Shown here one piece after another: positions 53,208 through 62,963 of a DNA stretch of 64,000 bases. Made by a program: the position numbers and the translations under genes. Under the pieces are notes generated by a model that searched no databases, had not been told where the DNA came from, and saw only the letters and a list, made by a program, of their open reading frames with translations. The stretch spans positions 2,356,001 to 2,420,000 of the forward strand of contig JASGHK010000004.1 of NCBI GenBank assembly GCA_049841135.1, read 5' to 3'. Position 1 is the first letter of the stretch. Every line of letters begins with the position of its first letter. The stretch is from JACRCT01 sp049841135. GTDB taxonomy: Bacteria > Myxococcota > Myxococcia > Myxococcales > UBA5297.

Positions 53208-54224
53208 CTACCAGCGCGCCCGGTGCCGTTCGACGACCCCGGGCAGCTTCGCGATCTCGATGAGCTTGCCGGCGGCATCCTTGACGATGCCCTCGAAGGT
53301 GCCCATCGGCTGCACGTACTGGCTCACCACCAGCTTGAGGTCGATGTCCTCGGCGCGCGCGCCCTCGGGGACGAAGCGCAGGTCCACGCGGCCGTCGTCG
53401 GTGGTGATGCGCCAGGGCTTCATCGGGTCGCCGTCGTCGAGCTCGAAGTGGGCGTGCCCGGGCTGGGTCAGCTCATCGCCGATCCACAGACCGTTCTCGG
53501 TGACCTCGCCGTCGTTGTGGCCCTCGACCAGGTTGAGGCCGATGAGGCGGCCGTCGGGCAGGCGGCCGCTGGCCTGCCCCCAGCGCCAGCGCGTCTCGCG
53601 CGCCAAATAGCCGTGCGTGTAGTCCAGCCCGGCGAGCGCATTCTCGATCTTGAAGACCTGCTTGCCGACCCGGACCTCGCCGTCGGCGGGCATGCAGACC
53701 GTCTTCTGCGTCATCCCCAGGCCGCCGCCCTCGACGGCCAGGTCGCAGGCCGCGGTCAACGCCACCGGGGCGCCTTCGCGCAGCCAGATCTCCACGAACG
53801 GCCCGCCGCTCATGTCGGCGATGAAGCGCCCGGCCTTCACCGACGCCTCGACGAGCATGTTCGACCGTACGCGGCGCATCTTGGCGCGCGCCTCGGCGGC
53901 GAGGTCGTCGATCTCCACGAACGGAGGCGGCACCAGCACCGACTTCTGGGCCAGCATCCTGCGCTCGCGCCGGTCGAAGACGTAGACGAAGGCGTTGGCC
54001 ATGTAGCCCAGCTGCACGATGGCGCCACCGATGAACAGCTCCGGCGTCGCAACGCAGGCGTAGTGCCAGCGCTTCTCGCTCGTCAGGCGCTCGAGCTTCC
54101 CAGGGCCGGTCGAGGCCCCTGTTCGCGTGAGCGCCGTGTCCTTCATCCGCCCGGCGTACGCGCCCAGCCTGGGCTTTCCGTCCTCGTCGAGCAGCGAGTC
54201 GGGGCAGACCGGCAATGCAGCCAT
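53208..54224 (-). CDS. DUF2804 family protein
   Basis: 338 aa. The sequence has the look of the DUF2804 family: a beta-rich protein of ~340 residues with AYAGRMKDTALTRTG near the start, RWHYACVATPELFIGGAIVQ, LGYMANAFVYVFDR, DMSGGPFVEIWLREG, then GLDYTHGYLARETRWRWGQA and GRLIGLNLVEGHND. Family function is unknown; the fold is thought to be lipocalin/AttH-like. No signal peptide. The end lies close to the repeat array; the TPR gene ends 12 bp upstream of its start. Confidence 0.85.
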   Translation of the reverse strand: MAALPVCPDSLLDEDGKPRLGAYAGRMKDTALTRTGASTGPGKLERLTSEKRWHYACVATPELFIGGAIVQLGYMANAFVYVFDRRERRMLAQKSVLVPPPFVEIDDLAAEARAKMRRVRSNMLVEASVKAGRFIADMSGGPFVEIWLREGAPVALTAACDLAVEGGGLGMTQKTVCMPADGEVRVGKQVFKIENALAGLDYTHGYLARETRWRWGQASGRLPDGRLIGLNLVEGHNDGEVTENGLWIGDELTQPGHAHFELDDGDPMKPWRITTDDGRVDLRFVPEGARAEDIDLKLVVSQYVQPMGTFEGIVKDAAGKLIEIAKLPGVVERHRARW

Positions 54225-54236
54225 CCGTCACCTCGG

Positions 54237-55732
54237 TCAGGGAACTGGAGGGGTCTCGGGCGCAGGGTTCTCGTTCTGGGGGGCTGGCTCGGCCGGCGGC
54301 GCTGGGGGCGGCGGCGGCGGAGCGAGCTGGGCGGCGCGGGCTTCGGCGTCGGAGAAGCCTCCACGCCGCAGAGCTCCACCGCATGCTCCTTCAAGCCCGC
54401 CCTGGCCGCGGACTCTCCCGCCTTCTCCCAGTCGCCCAGCGACTCCCAGATCCGCGCGGCATCGGCGAATCGGGCGGCGTCGAGGTAGGCCTGAGCCGCC
54501 AGGGGCAGCTCGCCGGCACGCTCGAGCCAGCTGGCGGCCTCGGCGGGTTTCCCCTGCCGCTCCTTGGCGCATGCCTTGGCGAACTCCAGCGCCTTGGCGT
54601 CTTGGCCTTCCTTCTGGAGCCACTTGAAGGCGAGGCCCGGGTTGACCGGCGCGATGAGCTCGACGGCGCGGTCGAGCTGCCCGGCCCTGCGCAGCACCTC
54701 GCCCGCACCGACGGCGTCGTGCTTGGCCAGGCGATCCTTCACTTCCCGGTCCAGGCAGCGGGCGGCGTTCACCAGGTCGCCGGCCTTGCTGTAGGCCTCG
54801 GCGGCGCGGGCGAGCTTCGCCGCCCTCTCGTAGGCCAGGGCGGCGTCGGCGAACTGCTCCGAGTGCTCGTAGAGCTGGCCGATCTCGAACCACTCGCCCT
54901 TGGCGGCGAGCAGCTCGAGGAAGAGATCGCCCTGCTTGGCCTTGAAGAGCAGCTCGCGCGCCGTCTTGAGCGGGAGCGCCTTGGCGGCCTTGCGCGCTTC
55001 GTCGGCGTTGCCCGCCCGGAGCGCGGCGCGAAGGATGCCCTTGGCGTCACCGGCCTCGAGCCAGGCCTCGAGCGCGCCCTTCCAGTCCTCGTGCTGCTCG
55101 TAGATCTTGACGGCCTCGAGCGGACGCTTCTCCTTGCGGTGGAGCGCGGCCACCTCCTGCCATTCGCCGCTCTTCTCCAACGCCTTGAGCGCCGGGGCGG
55201 TCCGCCCGGACTCGGCGTAGAGCTTGCCGGCGTGTGCCTCCTCGTTGACCGCGCGCCAGATCTCCCCGATGAGGAACATCAGGTCCTTGCGCACCGCCTC
55301 CTTGGCCTCGTCCGTCGACGCCGGCTGGCGGCCGCCGCGCAGGAGCGCCGTGAAGAGCTTGGTGCTGCACTCGAACTCGAGCTCCTTGATGTTCTTGAGC
55401 CGCAGGGGCTTGAGCGCCGCGAGGATCTTGGCGAAGTGGGGCTTCTGCTCGGCGAACTCGCCCTTGGTGAGCGGCTTCTCGAGCTCGTGCAGCGCCCCGA
55501 GGATGACGCTCTCGGCGCCCCCACGGCCGGAGCCCGGCCGGTCGCGGTCGCGCCCGCGCCCTCGGTGGCCGTCCCGTCCGTCACGCCCTTCCCGTCCACC
55601 TGGGCCGCCTGGGCCGCCGGGTCCACGGAAACCACCACCGCCGCCGCCGTGACCAAAACCGGGCCGGCCGGGACCGCGAGGTCCTCCGCCGGGCCGTCCT
55701 GCCGAGTCCTTGGGCCCACCATTGCCGTTCAT
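54237..55732 (-). CDS. TPR-like repeat protein with Gly/Arg-rich head, interrupted by a frameshift
   Basis: About 498 aa when restored. Residues 1-72 are low-complexity Gly/Pro/Arg (GPGGPGGPGGREGRDGRDGH). The remainder is helical TPR-like repeats (KLYAESGRTAPALKALEKSG, AALHRKEKRPLEAVKIYEQH, QLYEHSEQFADAALAYERAA). Near 54370 the frame changes: GAGCTCTGCGG is seen where GAGCTCCTGCGG gives HAVELLRRGGFSDAEARAAQ and a Pro-rich end PETPPVP. Without this the frame would run ~80 bp into the DUF2804 gene. Probably a scaffold; it precedes DUF2804 on the same strand. Confidence 0.82.
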
Positions 55733-55799
55733 GGCCGCAAAGGCTGCGTGCTCCGGCGCGTTTCGTCAACCTCGGCGCTTTGCCCGAAGGTCCGACCGG

Positions 55800-57569
55800 T
55801 CACTCGAGCCCGACCGGGGCCATCGACTTGGCGCACTTGTTCTTGCCGGACTGCGCGTCCTTCAGGTTGCGGTTGAGGCGCAAGGCGTCGTCCCAGACCT
55901 TGATGGCCGTCTGGCAGTCGCCTCGGCTCTCGGCGGCGTTCGCCTTGTCCAGCAGGCTGCGCACCGAGGCTATCTTGGCGCGGAGCGCGCCCGCGTCTGC
56001 GGCCCGCTCGCTGGTGGCAGGGATGCCCTCGAGCAGCTTGTCGGCGCGAGCCAGCTCGCCGCTCTCGTAGAAGGTGGTCGCCTCGCCCAGCGTGGCGGAG
56101 TGCGCGCGCTCCTCGAGGATGCGGGTGGCGTCCTTGAGCGGCACCAGGTCCGGGTTGCCGCTGCCGGTCGGATTGGACGTGGCGCTCGGGTTGGAGCTCG
56201 GGCCAGGACGCGGATTGGCCACCTTCGGGTTCGGGGTGGGAACGGGCTTCGGATCCGCCGGCCTTGGATCCGCCGGCTTTGGGTCGGCGGGCCTGACCTC
56301 GGCCGGAGCCTCCGCCTTCGGCTTCGGATCATCCTTGGGGGGAGGCGGCGGATCCTTGAGCGGGTCAGGCTTGGCCGGCTCGGTCACCTTCAGCTCGATG
56401 ACCGGCGCCGGCGCAGGCCTGAGCGCCCCGAACCACAGGCCGGCGCCACCGCCGAGGAGCGCCAGGGCGCCAAGGATCGCGTAGACCCCGGTGTTCGACG
56501 CGCCGTGCTCCACCTTGTAGGGCGCGCTGGCGTGGCCGGTCTTCTCCACCGGCGGCGCGCGCAGCAGCGTCTTGGCGTCGGTCTGGGTCGGCGCCGGCGG
56601 CTTGGAGTTGAGGGCATCGACGGTCGCGGTGGGGGTGAGCGCCACCAGCGTCTTGGCGAACTCGGTCATCGAGTCCCAGCGCTGCTCGCGCTCCTTGGCC
56701 ACAGCCTTCTGGATGGCGGCGTCGAGCGCCTCCGACAGGTTCAGCTCCGGGGCGATGTCCTTGATGTGCGGCATCGGGTCCATCACCTGGCGGCGCATCG
56801 TCTCGGCGATGGTCGAGGCGGTGAACGGGTGATGGCCGGTGAGCGACTCGAAGAGCACCAGGCCCACCGCGTAGACGTCGACGCGGTGGTCGATGTCCTT
56901 GCCCTCGGCCTGCTCGGGCGCCATGTAGCGCGGGGTGCCGCAGATGGAGCCCGCCGCGGTGACGCGGTTGGTGTCGGCCAGGCGGGCGACGCCGAAGTCC
57001 ATGACCTTGGCGTGCCAGCCGCGCAAGCCCTTCACCACCATCACGTTCTCAGGCTTCAGGTCGCGGTGGACGATGCCCTTGCCATGCGCGTAGGCGAGCA
57101 CGTCGCAGATCTGCAGGACGATGTCGAGGGCGTCCTTGAGCGCCAGGCGCTTCTCGGACTCGAGCAGGTGCTTGAGGTCCTGCCCCTCGACGAACTCCAT
57201 GCAGATGTAGAGGTTGCCGTCGTCGTCCTGGCCGTGCTCGTGCAGCTGGACCGCGTTGGGGTGGGTGAGCGCGCCGTAGGAGCGGGCCTCGTTGAGGAAG
57301 CGGGCGACGACCGTCTCCTCGCCGAAGAAGCTCGGGTTGAGGAACTTGATGGCCACGCGCTGGCCGATGCCCACGTTCTCGGCCAGGTAGACCGAGCCCA
57401 TGCCGCCCTGCCCCAGCTTCTTGGCGACCTTGTACTTGCCGCCGACGAGCTTGCCGATCATCGGGTCCTGGGGGGCCTTGATGATCATCTGCGAGGTGCC
57501 ACCGCAGTGCGGGCACTTGCCGGTCCAGGTCGCCAGCTCGGATCCGCAGGTCTGGCAGTGGATGGCCAT
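55800..57569 (-). CDS. Transmembrane Ser/Thr protein kinase with zinc ribbon
   Basis: 589 aa. An N-terminal zinc ribbon (C5, C8, C19, C22) precedes the kinase domain (about 45-310): LGQGGMGSVYLAE, VAIKFL, IVHRDLKPENVMV, VMDFGVARL and YMAPEQAEG. One transmembrane helix (YAILGALALLGGGAGLWFG, near residue 365) leads to a Pro/Lys/Asp-rich stretch with repeated PADPKPADPRP and a C-terminal helical TPR-like segment, presumably periplasmic. The layout fits a PknB-like membrane sensor kinase, but no PASTA domains are present. Confidence 0.92.
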   Translation of the reverse strand: MAIHCQTCGSELATWTGKCPHCGGTSQMIIKAPQDPMIGKLVGGKYKVAKKLGQGGMGSVYLAENVGIGQRVAIKFLNPSFFGEETVVARFLNEARSYGALTHPNAVQLHEHGQDDDGNLYICMEFVEGQDLKHLLESEKRLALKDALDIVLQICDVLAYAHGKGIVHRDLKPENVMVVKGLRGWHAKVMDFGVARLADTNRVTAAGSICGTPRYMAPEQAEGKDIDHRVDVYAVGLVLFESLTGHHPFTASTIAETMRRQVMDPMPHIKDIAPELNLSEALDAAIQKAVAKEREQRWDSMTEFAKTLVALTPTATVDALNSKPPAPTQTDAKTLLRAPPVEKTGHASAPYKVEHGASNTGVYAILGALALLGGGAGLWFGALRPAPAPVIELKVTEPAKPDPLKDPPPPPKDDPKPKAEAPAEVRPADPKPADPRPADPKPVPTPNPKVANPRPGPSSNPSATSNPTGSGNPDLVPLKDATRILEERAHSATLGEATTFYESGELARADKLLEGIPATSERAADAGALRAKIASVRSLLDKANAAESRGDCQTAIKVWDDALRLNRNLKDAQSGKNKCAKSMAPVGLE

Positions 57570-57726
57570 GGCGTCTCGTGTCCTTTCAACGGGCGAAGCG
57601 AAGCGGGGATCCTATCCCGGCGCGCGACGCCCGGCATCCTGCCTCACGCAGGGTGCCGGGTTCGTGTTCCTTGGGACCGGACGCGACGTCTGTGACGCGA
57701 TTGGAGGCCCTGAGCTCTCGAGGCGG

Positions 57727-58693
57727 CTACGGCGCGTTCTTCCAGCGCTTGGCGAACAGGAACTTCTCCAGCTCGGCGGCGGCCGCCGGCCCCTCGACGG
57801 CGACCGCGGTCTTGAGCACGCTGGTGCGCACATCGTTGGGCAGCTCGGCTTCGAGGAGCCGGATGGCGCCGGCCTTGTCGCCCGCGGTGAACTTGGCGAA
57901 GGCCCGGTAGAACTTGGCCTCGGTGTCCGAAGCGTCCTTCTTGGCGGCGTCCTCGAACGCCGTCTCGGCTTGCTGCACCTTGCTCTCCTGGAGGAGCGCC
58001 AGGCCCTCGAGGAAGGACGCGCGCGCCGCCTGCTTGGCCGGCGCGGCCCCGACCTCGAGCGCGAGCGCGTAGAACGCGCCCGCCTTGCGCAGGTCCGCCC
58101 CCTCCACCTTCTTGTGGGCGAGCACCGCCTGCCAGGTCTGGTCGGCGGCGGCCTCGACCGCCTTCGCCAACTTGGTCGCCATGTCGCCCAGATCCGGCGC
58201 CGCGTAGCCCGCCCCGACGATCGACGCGAGCAGCTCCCCGGCCGAGCCCGGCCCCGAGAGGTTGCCCTTGTCGAGCGCCTCGAAGTAGCTCGCCTTGAGC
58301 GACACGTAGTTGGCCGACAGCTGGGGCGCGACGCCCGTGGCCGAGAGCTGCTTCTCGACCAACTCCAGCTCGTGCTGAGCCTTTTCGCGGTCCGGCGACT
58401 CGGGCGCGTTCTTCACGTAGACGCGGTAGGTGAGGACCGCACGCTCCAGGTCCTTGGTGGCCGAGTAGCTGCGCGCCAGCGACAGGTACGTCCCCAGCGT
58501 CGTGGGCGCGACACGGGTGGCCTTGAGGAACTGGTCCCGGGCCTGCTCGTAGGCCTTCTCGTTGTAGAGCCGGGTGGCCTCGGCGACGAGGAGGTCGGCG
58601 TTGCCGACCGCGGGGCCGACGAGCGGCGCGGCGAAGGCGGTGATGGGAGCTTCCCACGACGAGAGCGGCGCAGAGCGCGAGGCTAGAACGCAT
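57727..58693 (-). CDS. Exported TPR-repeat protein, interrupted by a frameshift
   Basis: About 321 aa when restored. The signal peptide MRSSLALCAALVVG is in one frame, and the mature part (ITAFAAPLVGPAVGNADLLV, then TRLYNEKAYEQARDQFLKAT, YLSLARSYSATKDLERAVLT) is in the next. At 58647-58653 the coding strand reads GGGAAGCTCCC; GGGAGCTCCC would rejoin them as VVGAPITAFAAP. Several TPR units span the protein, ending AKRWKNAP. Its start overlaps the end of the PEGA/outer-membrane gene by 11 bp, so the two are co-translated and probably cooperate at the outer membrane. Confidence 0.85.
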
Positions 58694-60194
58694 AGCCGAT
58701 GCCTCCCTGGACGCCCATCAGCGGCGCGGGTTCGAAGAAGAAGTCCCAGCTGAACCGGTAGCCCGCCTGCAGGTAGAGCCCCTCGACGAGGTAGGCCCGC
58801 AGCGAGACCTGCAGCGTGAAGAGCGGGTCGACCACCCAGAGGGTGGTGGTGTGCTGCGAGCCCGCCTTCGGAGTGAGCATCAGCCCGCGGCACTCGAACC
58901 CGGCCTGCCCGTAGAGCATGAAGCGCCAGAAGGCGATGCGCAGGTGCGGCTGGACCGCCCGCAGGACGAAGAGGTTGGGCGTCGCCCACTGCGACGGCTC
59001 GACGGTGAAGGGCTTGCTGTTCTCGCCGTGCTCGAGCGTGTACTGCCAGTCCTCGCCGGTCAGGTAGCCCAGCCCGACGACCATCAAGCCGAAGTAGCGG
59101 CCGTCCTGGTTGTACTCGAGGCTCAGGCCCTGGAGCGGGCCGCGCTTGAGCGCCTGGCGCGCGTACAGGTAGTCCTTCTCGTCGGCGCCCTTGACCGGGT
59201 TCTCCTTGGCGCCCAGGCTGTTGCCCCACCAGCTCGCATACTCGTACTGCAGGGAGAGCGAGGACCCGCGCTTGTAGATGGGCTCCTGGACCCGGTTGAG
59301 CTCGGTCTTGAACGCGGTCCAGCCGGTCGCGGCGAGGGTGCGGTCCAGCGTGACGGTGGCCCCGGGCGCGACGTCGACGTCCTCGGCGATCGGCAGGTGC
59401 CCGTCCAGCGCCCACTCCACCTTGTGCTTACCGGGCTGGATCGGCTTGTCGACCTTGTCCTGGCCCATCTTCACGCCGTCGATGCTGATGCCGGTGCCCG
59501 CGGGCAGGCCGGTCAGCACGATGCGCGCCGGCACCTTCTCCAGCGACTCGGTGAGGGCGAGGCGGCCGCGGACCGGCACCTCCACCTTCTTCTCGGAGGG
59601 CATGTGGGAGGCCATCTCGACCTTGATGAGCCGCTCGCCGGGCAGCACCATCCCCGAGAACGGCGTCACGCCGACCTTCTCGTTGTCGATGAAGACCGCG
59701 GCGCCGGCAGGCTCGCTGGCGATCTCCACGGTGGAGGCCAGCGGCACGACCTTGACCAGCGCGCCCAGCAGCGCCTTGTCGAGGTTGGCGCCTGCGCCGT
59801 CGGCGAAACCCGTCTCGCCCGTCCCGGGCTGGTAGCTGGTCACCTTGAACCGGTAGGCGGCGTCCTCCTGGCCGCCCTTGAGCATGACCACGCGCTCGAG
59901 CCCGAGAGAGGCGACCAGCGCGTCGACCGGGTCGGTGCAGGCCGCATCGCCCGTCAGGCACCCCAGGTCGGCCTTCTTGCCCGCCAGGTGAGCCGCCAGA
60001 GCAGCCCTGCCGACGAGCTGGTCCTGCGACTGGGACATCAGCCGGCGCAGAGCCTCCTCGGTCCGCGTCACCAGCATGTCCTGGCCGGGGTAGAGCGGCT
60101 GGACGAGCCAGAGCGTCTTTCCCTGGGCAGATGCGGGTGGGGCGGCCCCGGGGCCGAGCGCGAGCAGGACGCCAAGCGTGGCGGCAATGACCAT
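58683..60194 (-). CDS. PEGA-domain protein with C-terminal beta-barrel-like region
   Basis: 503 aa. Signal peptide (VIAATLGVLLALGPGAAPPA, cut near SAQG). The middle carries two PEGA-like domains (VEIASEPAGAAVFIDNEKVG then VTPFSGMVLPGERLIKVEM; IVLTGLPAGTGISIDGVKMG). The last ~200 residues alternate hydrophobic and polar residues, with aromatic strand ends (LSLEYNQDGRYFGLMVVGLG, LQAGYRFSWDFFF) and a terminal Phe, as in outer-membrane barrels. Likely an outer-membrane protein with periplasmic PEGA domains. Precedes the TPR gene. Confidence 0.82.
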   Translation of the reverse strand: MVIAATLGVLLALGPGAAPPASAQGKTLWLVQPLYPGQDMLVTRTEEALRRLMSQSQDQLVGRAALAAHLAGKKADLGCLTGDAACTDPVDALVASLGLERVVMLKGGQEDAAYRFKVTSYQPGTGETGFADGAGANLDKALLGALVKVVPLASTVEIASEPAGAAVFIDNEKVGVTPFSGMVLPGERLIKVEMASHMPSEKKVEVPVRGRLALTESLEKVPARIVLTGLPAGTGISIDGVKMGQDKVDKPIQPGKHKVEWALDGHLPIAEDVDVAPGATVTLDRTLAATGWTAFKTELNRVQEPIYKRGSSLSLQYEYASWWGNSLGAKENPVKGADEKDYLYARQALKRGPLQGLSLEYNQDGRYFGLMVVGLGYLTGEDWQYTLEHGENSKPFTVEPSQWATPNLFVLRAVQPHLRIAFWRFMLYGQAGFECRGLMLTPKAGSQHTTTLWVVDPLFTLQVSLRAYLVEGLYLQAGYRFSWDFFFEPAPLMGVQGGIGYAF

Positions 60195-60337
60195 GGAAAC
60201 CGCCTCGTTGTAGGAGGAGGAAGTGTGGGTGGTTCAATTACACAAAGGTCGCCGTTTCGCAACGCCGACGCCTTCCCAGCAGGAGGCGACGGCGAGTTGC
60301 GCGGCTTCGGCCCGTCAGAGTCCCCCGGTTGGGGGCG

Positions 60338-60763
60338 TCAGACGACCCAGATCCGGTGGTGGGCGATGTCCAGGCGCTCCAGGCGCCTTCGCAAGAGCTG
60401 GTCGCCGGCCCCGGAGGTGCTCCACTTGGGGACGACGAAGTGCAGCTCGGCGCCGTAGAGCTTGGCGGCCGACGAGAGCAGGGTCCAGCGATGCTCCATC
60501 CGCGGGTCGTCGATCTCCTCGACGGGGACCGCTTCCACGAGCGTCGGGGTCCTCGCCGAGTTGCTCTGCCGGCACGTCAGGTCGGGGCGGTGGTCCTCCA
60601 GCGTCCCGGAGAGGACGACTGGGGGCACATAGCCGGGGAGGCGCGCCTTGAGGTCGGTGTAGCCAATGGTCTTGAAGAACTCGGCCATCAGCCACACCAG
60701 CTGCCGGCGACCTGCGCTCTCGACGACAGGTTCACAGCCCGACTTGATCGGTTCGGTTTCCAC
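60338..60763 (-). CDS. Small protein, possibly PD-(D/E)XK-like
   Basis: 141 aa from a GTG at 60763, or 116 aa from the ATG at 60688; neither has a clear ribosome site. The core (AEFFKTIGYTDLKARLPGYV, DHRPDLTCRQSNSARTPTLV then EAVPVEEIDD, RWTLLSSAAKLYGAELHFVV) has a helix-strand-strand-helix order with Asp and Glu where PD-(D/E)XK proteins have them, but the final Lys is not obvious. Similar small proteins occur in myxobacteria. Follows the ABC exporter on the same strand. Function unknown. Confidence 0.55.
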   Translation of the reverse strand: METEPIKSGCEPVVESAGRRQLVWLMAEFFKTIGYTDLKARLPGYVPPVVLSGTLEDHRPDLTCRQSNSARTPTLVEAVPVEEIDDPRMEHRWTLLSSAAKLYGAELHFVVPKWSTSGAGDQLLRRRLERLDIAHHRIWVV

Positions 60764-60792
60764 GAGAAGAACGCTGCGGCTGCGCCCGCCGG

Positions 60793-62622
60793 TCAGCAAG
60801 ACGCGCTGCGCCGTGCGTCCGCGTCGCCCCCGGCCTGTGCCGACCAGAGCGCCGCGTAGGCGCCCCCCGCTGCGAGCAACGAGGCGTGCGTCCCCTGCTC
60901 GACGACGCGTCCCGACCGGAGGACCACGATGACGTCCGCGTTCTGGATCGTCGTCAGCCGGTGGGCAATGACCAGCGCCGTGTGATGGGCGAGGAGCGAC
61001 TGGACCCCTTGCTGGACCAGGGCCTCGCTCGCGCTGTCGAGCGAGCTGGTCGCCTCGTCGAGCAGGATGACGGGAGCCCCGGTCAGCAGGGCTCGGGCGA
61101 GGCAGAGCCGCTGTCGCTCGCCGCCCGACAGACCCGCGCCGCGCTCGCCGATGGGAGCCTCCAGTCCCCCGGCCATGCGCTGCACGAACTCCCACGCGTG
61201 GGCCGCTTCGAGCGCGGCGACGAGCTGGGCCTCGGTGGCCCCCGGGGCCGCGCAGGCCAGGTTGTCGCGCACGGTCCCCGCGAAGAGCACCGGCTCCTGC
61301 GGCACGTAGGCGAACAGCGCGCGCAGGTCGGCGAGCTTCGCGGTGCGCGCGTCGCGCCCGTCGATCTCCACGCGGCCCGACGTCGGGTCCCAGAAGCGCA
61401 AGAGCAACGCCGCGAGGGTGCTCTTGCCCGAGCCGCTCTCGCCGACGACCGCCACCGTCTTCCCCCGCGCGAGGGCGAGGTCGATCCCGGAGAGCACCTC
61501 GCTCTTCCCGTCGTAGGAGAAGCCGACGCCGCGCAGCGCGATCTCCTTCTCGAAGGCGAGCGCCGTCGCCTGGACCGGCTCCTCGATGCGCGCGGGCGAG
61601 TCGAGCAGCTCGAAGACGCGCCGGGCCCCTGCCAGGCCCTGCAGCAGATGCTGCCCGGTCGCCGCCAGGGACTTGAGCGGCTGGTAGAGCAACGCGAGCG
61701 CGGTCAGGAACGAGAGCAGCACCTCGCCCGTGAGCGTGCCGGCGGCGATGGCGCTGCCGGCGAAGGCGATGGCCGCGGCGACGCCGCAGACCCCCAAGAG
61801 CTCGACGACGGGCGAGTAGGCGGCACGGAGCAAGAAGGAGGTGCGCTGGAGCCGCAAGTAGTCCCTCTGCGCCCCGTCGAAGCGTTCGAGCTCGGCCTGT
61901 TCGCGAGCGAAGGCCTGCACGACCCGGACGTTGGCGATGCCCTCGCCCACCCGGGCCGTGAAGCCTCCCAAGGCGTCCTGGCTATGGCCCATCACGGCCT
62001 TGAGGCGGCGCGTGTAGCGAGACAGCGGCCAGGCGGCCACCGGGAGGATCGCCACGGCCGCCAGGAACAGCCTTCCGTCGAGGTAGGCGCAGACCCCGAG
62101 CAGCGCGACGACCTGCAGCACGTCGCGGACGAGGGTGGCGATGGCGACGGTGAGCGCCTGCTCCACACCCTGGACGTCGGCCGAGAACCGGGCGAGCAGG
62201 TCTCCGCTCGCACGCTCGCCCAGAGAGGCCTGGGGCAACGAGAGGTACCGGGCGTAGAGGCTGCGCCGGACCTCGGCCACGACGCGCTGTCCCGTCACCG
62301 CGGTCAGATAGGTCTGGGCCGCCTGCGCCAGCGCTCGTACCACGGCCGAGCCCACGAGCGCCGCCGGAAGGACGAAGAGCACGCGGCCGGCCTCGATGCG
62401 CGAGAGCAGCGGGAGGCCGACGAGGGCCGAGGCCCCGGTGAGCAAGGCCTTGAGCAGAGGCCCCAGCAAGAACGCGTAGGCCGAGGTGGCCGCCGCGGCC
62501 ACCAGCGAGGCCACCACGGCCCACGCAAGCGGCCCGCGGTGCGGCCGGAGCAGCGACAGCAGTCGGCGGAGGGAGGGGTCCAAGGCGGGCGGATGCTCGC
62601 ATGGCGCTCCGAAGCCGAGCAA
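60793..62622 (-). CDS. ABC exporter, MsbA-like
   Basis: 609-aa half-transporter: transmembrane domain (about 1-330, six helices) fused to an ATPase. Walker A GESGSGKSTLA, Q-loop YVPQEPVLFAG, signature LSGGERQRLCLARA, Walker B VILLDEATSSLD and the H-loop His in VIAHRLTTIQ are all intact. It forms a homodimer in the inner membrane; lipid A/lipopolysaccharide flipping or another lipid-like substrate is plausible. The frame opens with a TTG at 62622; a TTG at 62583 (LDPSLRRLLSLLRPH) may be the real start. Homologous to the truncated gene at the left edge. Confidence 0.92.
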   Translation of the reverse strand: MLGFGAPCEHPPALDPSLRRLLSLLRPHRGPLAWAVVASLVAAAATSAYAFLLGPLLKALLTGASALVGLPLLSRIEAGRVLFVLPAALVGSAVVRALAQAAQTYLTAVTGQRVVAEVRRSLYARYLSLPQASLGERASGDLLARFSADVQGVEQALTVAIATLVRDVLQVVALLGVCAYLDGRLFLAAVAILPVAAWPLSRYTRRLKAVMGHSQDALGGFTARVGEGIANVRVVQAFAREQAELERFDGAQRDYLRLQRTSFLLRAAYSPVVELLGVCGVAAAIAFAGSAIAAGTLTGEVLLSFLTALALLYQPLKSLAATGQHLLQGLAGARRVFELLDSPARIEEPVQATALAFEKEIALRGVGFSYDGKSEVLSGIDLALARGKTVAVVGESGSGKSTLAALLLRFWDPTSGRVEIDGRDARTAKLADLRALFAYVPQEPVLFAGTVRDNLACAAPGATEAQLVAALEAAHAWEFVQRMAGGLEAPIGERGAGLSGGERQRLCLARALLTGAPVILLDEATSSLDSASEALVQQGVQSLLAHHTALVIAHRLTTIQNADVIVVLRSGRVVEQGTHASLLAAGGAYAALWSAQAGGDADARRSASC

Positions 62623-62963
62623 CGAAGTCGTTCATGGCGACCTTGGTCCCTTGGCGACCTTGGCGGTCCAACCAGCGCTCGCGTGCCTCCACCAGCCACG
62701 GCCCCCGCTCGGATGACGGGCGACGCCGCGGACCTCAAGCCAAACCGCCGTGATTTCGTGCGGTTGGATAGCAAGCAGGCGCCCCCTCCCAAATCGCGGG
62801 CAATCCCGGCCACTTCCGATGGACAGGGTTCAGGGCTGGAGGCGGGTTCGTCTCGTGTTTCGCCAACGTAAAAAGATGCATCCCCTACGCAGTGCGCGAG
62901 GACGCAGGGAGGGCGGACGAGTACAGTGACACGCCTTTTCGTCCCCTCCGCCGAGGACTGCGC

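Noticed and set aside
54143..54236. The uninterrupted C-terminus of the TPR protein overlapping DUF2804
   Set aside because: The Arg/Pro tail is a frameshift product; the alternative frame gives a sensible end with no overlap.
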